Source of the DNA: Bidens hawaiensis
Taxonomy: Eukaryota; Streptophyta; Magnoliopsida; Asterales; Asteraceae
NCBI GenBank assembly: GCA_021521415.1
Contig: JAIQDT010001737.1
Location: 310,001 to 374,000 of the forward strand
Length of the DNA stretch: 64,000 bases
Reading direction: 5' to 3'
Shown here: in pieces, positions 58,831 to 64,000 of the stretch
How the letters are laid out: each line of letters begins with the position of its first letter
Position numbering within the stretch: position 1 is the first letter of the stretch
Notes under the pieces: generated by a model
What the model was told of the DNA's origin: nothing
Seen by the model: the letters and a program-made list of their open reading frames with translations, nothing else
Database searches by the model: none
Translations under genes and position numbers: made by a program

Positions 58831-60299
58831 ATGTAGGAATTACATCCCCCTTACGCGCCACGCGAGGGTGTGATGTTCCTGACTTTCATGATTTGGCAGA
58901 TTTAGCCCCTATGGTTTCCAGAATTGCGTTTTTAGGCTAAAATAAGTGTTTTTAAGGATGTTTTAACAAAATTAAATACCAAAAAAATAAATTAAACAAC
59001 ATAATTTATAATAAATACTCTATTTCATTAATGATAAGAATTTGAATACAATCCTAGGCCAGACAAACAAATACAAATAAATAAATCGAAAATGACGAAT
59101 GTCACAATATCTGTGATATACAAGTATATTCAAGGTTTTCTCTTCCTTCTACGTTGACTTTATGCATGGTTGACTTAATTGTGTATAAAATCTGAATTTC
59201 AGTATACAATAACTCATATTTGACATAAACACTGAGTTTTGATTAAATAAATACTTGTTTTGTGTTGGTATCTCAACACAAGAACATATCTAGTTAACCG
59301 TATTTCCAAGGGTTGCCGAGACAAAAAATGGTAGAAACATGGTCGCGCTGGACTTTGAGGTGGAACTTTTACGAAAAAATAAGGAGTTACTACGACAAAT
59401 GTAGGATCCATATTATAAGAGAAGCTTCCACCAATTATACACACTTATTGCAATTAAATGACCTATTTTGCAAAGGATGAGCTTTCCACTAAACATTCTA
59501 TCACGTTGATGATTTATTAACATGTATTTGAATTTTTTCTGTTGCTAAACAAGGTATATAAATTGGTATATATAAAACCACATATACTTATATAAAGCTT
59601 CTTAATTTGCTTTAGAAAAAATCTATTGATGTGGTAAGTTCTTATTTATTTCCCCATTGCTGATAATTTGCTATTATTGAACAATGCGTATGTAGATTTG
59701 ATTGTTTGACATAACTCTGCTTTCTCTTGTGTACTTGTGTTTGATTGGCACTGATTTCAGATAAACTCATTGTTTCATTAGGAATATCATACAATCAACT
59801 GCCTATTTGGATTAATCGCGATTGGTCTAGACCTAGTACCGCAACACGAATAAAAGAGGAATTGATAAAAATAAGCTTCAAAAGGGCCTTAATTTTGAAT
59901 TTAGGTTTAGGCATCACATATACGCTTTTCCGATATGAGAAATCATAAAACAACATGTCGTGCACGCCCATCAACATGAGCATTAAATCGTAGTAGATGT
60001 CGAGAACAAACAATGGCAGTGAGATATTCTAAGAGACACTCACTAATGTAGTTCATGAGTAATTAGTTTTATAGTTTATCATAGACATATATATATATAT
60101 ATATATAGTACTTAATCCATTATTTAAAATCATACGACAATTGTTCATAAAACAAACATCAAAAGAAGAAGGGCATTCCCTTCCTACATCTATGTTGAAC
60201 CTTCAATGCCTTTATCAACATCATCATCCTTGGCCAAACCTCTTTAGCATCAGCTTTCTAAATAATTTTATTAACACAATCATCCTCAAACATATCCCT

Positions 60300-61611
60300 T
60301 GTATTCAAATCAAGAATTTATAAAGTTCGAGAAGAGGAAGTACCTGTTCTAGCACTTATGCTAGCTGGGTTTGTTTGTCCACTTCAACTCTTACCGACAA
60401 TTGACTGGGTAGGGGCCACATTCTTCAATTCCTCAGACTTTAACATTTTGAGCACTGATAAAGGCTTGTCAACACAATCATCAAGAGCAGCCATATAAGG
60501 AAAGGACATATTCTCGAAAGCATTGGCATTGGCTTAAACTTTTGCTTGGCCATAGGGTCATACCCCTTGATAGACACAAAAGGAATATGACTAAAAGAGG
60601 CGGCATAGCCTGCCTCAAGACCCTCTTGGAAGCCCATCTTACGGATGCTTTCTAGAACAGTAACAAGCGGCCTACGAAACTCCATGCTGTGACGTAAGTT
60701 ATCAAATACATGAAAAACCTCCTCCTTTATCAACCAATTACGATCTTCAATGGCCTGGGCCTTCAACTCCATATTTTTAGCTTTGAACTTCTCCTTCTCC
60801 ACATCAAAACTTTTCCTCTCCTCAGCCAGGACAACACGATCCTGACTTATCCTTTCATGCTCCTTTTCAAATGCCTTCAACTGACTCAACAACTCATTTT
60901 CTCGAAGTAAATGCTTTGAATGCATCTTGCCCATGATTGATAAATCATCTTTATGGCGAGCTTCCAAAATTGAAGCCTTTTCAAGGGCCTGGTCAGCGTT
61001 ACTCTTGCATGAAACTATCTTATCAGCAACATGAGGAATTAATGCACCTAATCGAGTATAATTTTGATAGATTTCATTGAGAATTTGCTCAACTTCCATT
61101 TGTGAAACACGAAGACTCTCACTAGGAGGAGAAAAATTGCGAACAACTGTTGACATACACGAGGATCACAAAACGTGTCTTCGTTACGGACAGTCCATCG
61201 GGGCATGAAAATTTGTTTATCCCCAACATCTCTTTTTGGCATAGAAGGATCAGGAAGAGAATGCATAACGGAGTGTCCACTTCTATCCTCCCCATCGAAC
61301 TGATTCCTTCCTTCATCTTGATAATTAGTTGTGGGAGGATCATTGATAATCTGCATTTCACTATCATTAGAATTAACTGATGCAGAAACACGAACACATG
61401 GCCTTTTCTTCTTACAAGAAGGTCCATCTTCAATATTATCTGTTTGCTTCCTTTTACTCTTGACCAAAATAGACTTTGGGTTAGTGGGGTCAGGTTGATC
61501 GTGTAGAATCATATCAGCAAGAATGCTCGTATACCCCTCCTCACCAATGGGTTGAACTGAATATTCTACATCTCCAATCATCTCCTCAGAGATCATGTTA
61601 AGCAGACTCAT
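60300..61611 (-). pseudogene. Accessory gene of LTR element, best-preserved copy
   Basis: Minus strand. The exon begins after a good acceptor (TTTCTACAG, 61622-61614) with ATG at 61611. First block of about 155 codons: acidic/basic N-terminus (MSLLNMISEEMIGDVEY), a KKKRPCVRV basic patch and a FMPRWTVRNEDTFCDPRVCQQ motif. A frameshift near 61140 leads to the second block (61156-60440): SESLRVSQMEVEQIL, HVADKIVSCKSNADQALEKAS, a long Glu/Lys-rich coiled coil, DRNWLIKE and SIRKMGFQEGLEAGYAAS. A second frame change near 60535 precedes SFPYMAAL..CVDKP. This resembles the coiled-coil part of Asteraceae 'putative gypsy type transposase' accessory proteins; role unknown. Confidence 0.7.
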
Positions 61612-61651
61612 TTCTGTAGAAAGTAGAAGATCATTTTACAATAAAGGCATA

Positions 61652-61795
61652 CTCGCACACACACACATACATACATGTATGCATGCATACACACACACAT
61701 ACATACATACATACATACATGAATACGTATATACATACATACGCATGAACGTACACACGCACAAACATATATATATATATATATATATAGGCAGG
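61652..61795 (-). repeat. (CATA/CACA)n microsatellite, unit 3
   Basis: Inverted counterpart of the arrays at 52040 and 54456, shortest of the three, in the intron directly before the accessory-gene exon. Confidence 0.95.
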
Positions 61796-61848
61796 TGAGT
61801 TAAAGCAAAATAATAGGTTATTATACAACACACATGTGAGAAGTTAAA

Positions 61849-63744
61849 TGTTGAGGCATTTTGTGACCGTCGCTATGCAATTCTGACCAGCGGAGACGAA
61901 GTGGTGAAGTTAGAACAACTTCACCATAGGCGAAGTTAGAACAACTTCGCTGAAGTTAGGACAACTTCGCCTACAGGCCCAAGCCCAAGCCCGCGAAGTT
62001 GGTTATCTATATATATGTGTGTCTTGTTTAGGGTTTTGTATCCAGAAAAGTGAGTGTGTTTTGTGTAGTTGTCATTGTCTAGAGAGAAACAGAGAGGGAG
62101 AGTCGTGTGGGACGGCCCGAGGTAGAGCTCACCTCGAGTCGGCCGTGTTCTTTGTTTTGTCTTTCGGTATGTAATGTGTTGGTTTAATATATAAAGGATC
62201 TGCAGATTCGTTTAAAAAAAACAAAAAAAATAAAAAAAAAATTGTTTGGAGTTTTTATCCGAGTGGACAGGTTTACACGATTATTGTGAGACCGAAAACG
62301 TTGTTCCGACGAGTGAAACTTGATATCTCTTGGTCTTACGTGTGAACAAATACGGGTCAACTCTGGACTTGGAGTTGAAGTTGCGAATGGGATATTGATT
62401 GAAACTGGATATTGACACATTTGGGTGTTTTTGGACCAAGAAATAAGTGTTGTTCGAGGTTGACCAACTGAAGAAAGTCAAATTTTGTTCGGGTTTTCGT
62501 CATTACTGGATTGCGGTCAGAGCATATTATTTATGTTATTTTCAAGGCGTTCGAGAATTGGATCCTGAAAACGTGGGATACGAGCATCCGGGATGCTTAT
62601 TTATTAAGGTGAAAATTTTGGAACAAGTTGGATTTAATCGGGAATTAAATTGTTTAAGTTCTTGATCATTATCCTTGGTGATTGAAGATGCTTCAGATTT
62701 ATTAATGGTCATATGTGTTAGATTCTGTCAAGGTGGTTTTTGTGATGAAACTGATCACTTGATGTTGAGTAGTTGAAGATTGAACCTTATCTTACTATGG
62801 AATTCCGACTAGTTGGGTGAAGTTGTGGAGGGAGCACAACTTCACGTGTTCGTGAAGTTAGAAGAACTTCCACGTGTTGGTGAAGTTAGGAACAACTTCA
62901 CGTGTTGGTTGAGATGATCGATAGGCACGGGGATGCAGGTCAAAGATCTCGATCGATATAATTCGGAGGAGCTTACACTGAAGGGGAGATCTTATATGGA
63001 AGACACCGGGTGATTGGTAGATTTGTGGAGCTACAAGACAGTTTCAGACACGGCTGGTTGAAGACCGGATGGGTGTTGCATGTATATGTGAAGTTCAAGT
63101 TTGAAGATCACAGTGCAATCGAGTCCTACCAGAAGAAGAAAACAGAAGATCATCAGTTAAGGGGGTGTCTGTTGGTGCATGTTTTGTAACAGATGATCTT
63201 TTGTGTTTGTTAGAATTGAGAGCAACGGTCAAAGGGGAGTCTGTTGGTGCATTTTGTGACCATCGCTATGCAATTCTGACCAGCGGAGACGAAGTGGTGA
63301 AGTTAGAACAACTTCACCATAGGCGAAGTTAGAACAACTTCGCCATTGGCGAAGTTAGGACAACTTCGCCTACAGGCCCAAGCCCAAGCCCGCGAAGTTG
63401 GTTATCTATATATATGTGTGTCTTGTTTAGGGTTTTGTATCCAGAAAAGTGAGTGTGTTTTGTGTAGTTGTCATTGTCTAGAGAAACAGAGAGGGAGAGT
63501 CGTGTGGGACGGCCCGAGGTAAAGCTCACCTCGGGTCGGCCGTGTTCTTTGTTTTGTCTTTCGGTATGTAATGTGTTGGTTTAATATATAAAGGATCTGC
63601 AGATTCGTTTATCCCATTCGTGTGTTTGTTTTTGTGTAATCGTGTTCTTCGTCTCCAACACCATAAACGAGTTTAGGAGGATTTTGCACTCCTAGACCTC
63701 GTGCAGATCTCGTATCGATCAGCGACGCCCCGGGGGGACTTACA
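61849..63744 (+). mobile_element. Asymmetric LTR-like element, copy 2
   Basis: Plus orientation; TSD TTAAA at 61844-61848 and 63745-63749. Left end U3-R (61849-62213) starting TGTTGAGGCATTTTG and running into an A-rich tract after GCAGATTCGTTT. Right LTR full (63170-63744, 575 bp). The left arm of the palindrome at about 54405 retains the empty site. The interior (62250-63169) has repeats of GTGAAGTTAGAACAACTTC and no gag or pol. An open stretch at 62447-62665 (72 codons, starts with GTG) is conserved in copy 1 at 45273-45491 but has no recognised domain. Confidence 0.88.
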
Positions 63745-64000
63745 TTAAAGCGTTAATTTCAATTTGAAACTACGTGGCGACATAAACCTAAATAACCTAA
63801 AGCTAGTTCGTTTGTGTAACCAATTATGAAATCCTAATTTGATCCACACCAAACATTAACCTAAGGCTAATTCATTGGGGCGTTCTAATTTTCATTGTGG
63901 AATTCATTTATGCAATCCTACAAAATCTCACAAATCGGATATAATTGATCATGAGAAATCAAAACCAAAATCAACGTCATAATTATGTGTTAGTATGATG

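Larger units (their letters stand above)
58830..64000 (-). repeat. Right arm of inverted duplication, open at window end
   Basis: Reverse complement of the left arm, interrupted by the asymmetric element at 61849-63744. The arm still matches at base 64000, so the palindrome continues outside the window. Confidence 0.9.

Noticed and set aside
59745..59948. 67-codon plus-strand frame after a good splice acceptor (TTTCAG at 59760)
   Set aside because: The donor at 59634 is good too, but the exon before it would contain stops in the required frame and the left-arm copy is broken; no domain recognised. Possibly intron decay within the mirrored element.
62447..62665. 72-codon frame conserved with three differences at 45273-45491
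   Set aside because: It starts with GTG, not ATG, has no recognised domain, and all three amino acid differences mean no visible protein-level constraint; conservation is explained by the recent age of the two elements.

Overview
Eukaryotic (plant) nuclear DNA. AT-rich spacers, GT-AG introns, nested LTR retrotransposons, hAT, MULE, CACTA, Helitron and Tourist-like elements and two plant-specific host genes all point to a dicot. The style of the Ty3/gypsy gag zinc knuckles and of the 'putative gypsy type transposon' accessory genes resembles what I know from Asteraceae; that family assignment is inference. I see no convincing RNA genes, CRISPR arrays or bacterial-type operons.

Layout. 1-13.3 kb is a nest of decayed LTR elements: minisatellites, an LTR element with an antisense accessory gene (about 1.1-3.8 kb), a gypsy gag remnant (4.9-5.7 kb), a solo LTR with perfect target-site duplications (TSDs) at 6682-9209, a second solo LTR at 10505-12595, and one CACTA transposon end at 13285. 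A hAT-type element follows at 14002-14676. A complete but dead Ty1/copia element with both LTRs and a TSD occupies 16051-22012. Tandem Helitron ends, one carrying a hAT insertion, fill 23.76-26.07 kb. The first host gene is a two-exon gene for a 188-residue plant protein (26363-27325). Three Tourist-like MITEs (28.3-30.0 kb) and a broken non-LTR-type reverse transcriptase gene (31.4-34.1 kb) come next. The second host gene is a seven-exon B3-domain transcription factor gene on the minus strand (35479-37838); a 1.04-kb element lies only 52 bp upstream of its start codon.

39-64 kb is repeat-dominated. It holds two copies of a Pack-MULE carrying a DUF1677 gene fragment (39.0-40.2 and 49.6-50.7 kb), a 0.73-kb tandem duplication (42.5-44.0 kb), two inverted copies of an unusual LTR-like element with asymmetric ends (44193-46155 and 61849-63744), and a direct plus inverted duplication of a gypsy/accessory-gene module. 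The inverted part forms a palindrome centred near 58.4 kb whose right arm runs off the window.

The host genes look unrelated to each other. The rest is best read as a record of insertion, amplification and decay. Three insertions (the Pack-MULE at 49640, the asymmetric element at 61849, the hAT at 24397) can be ordered in time because a TSD or a duplicated empty site is visible. The most unusual signal is the pair of asymmetric elements: left end U3-R followed by an A-rich tract, right end a full LTR, each with its own 5-bp TSD. This suggests a helper-dependent replication route that does not need the element's own U5 or primer-binding site.
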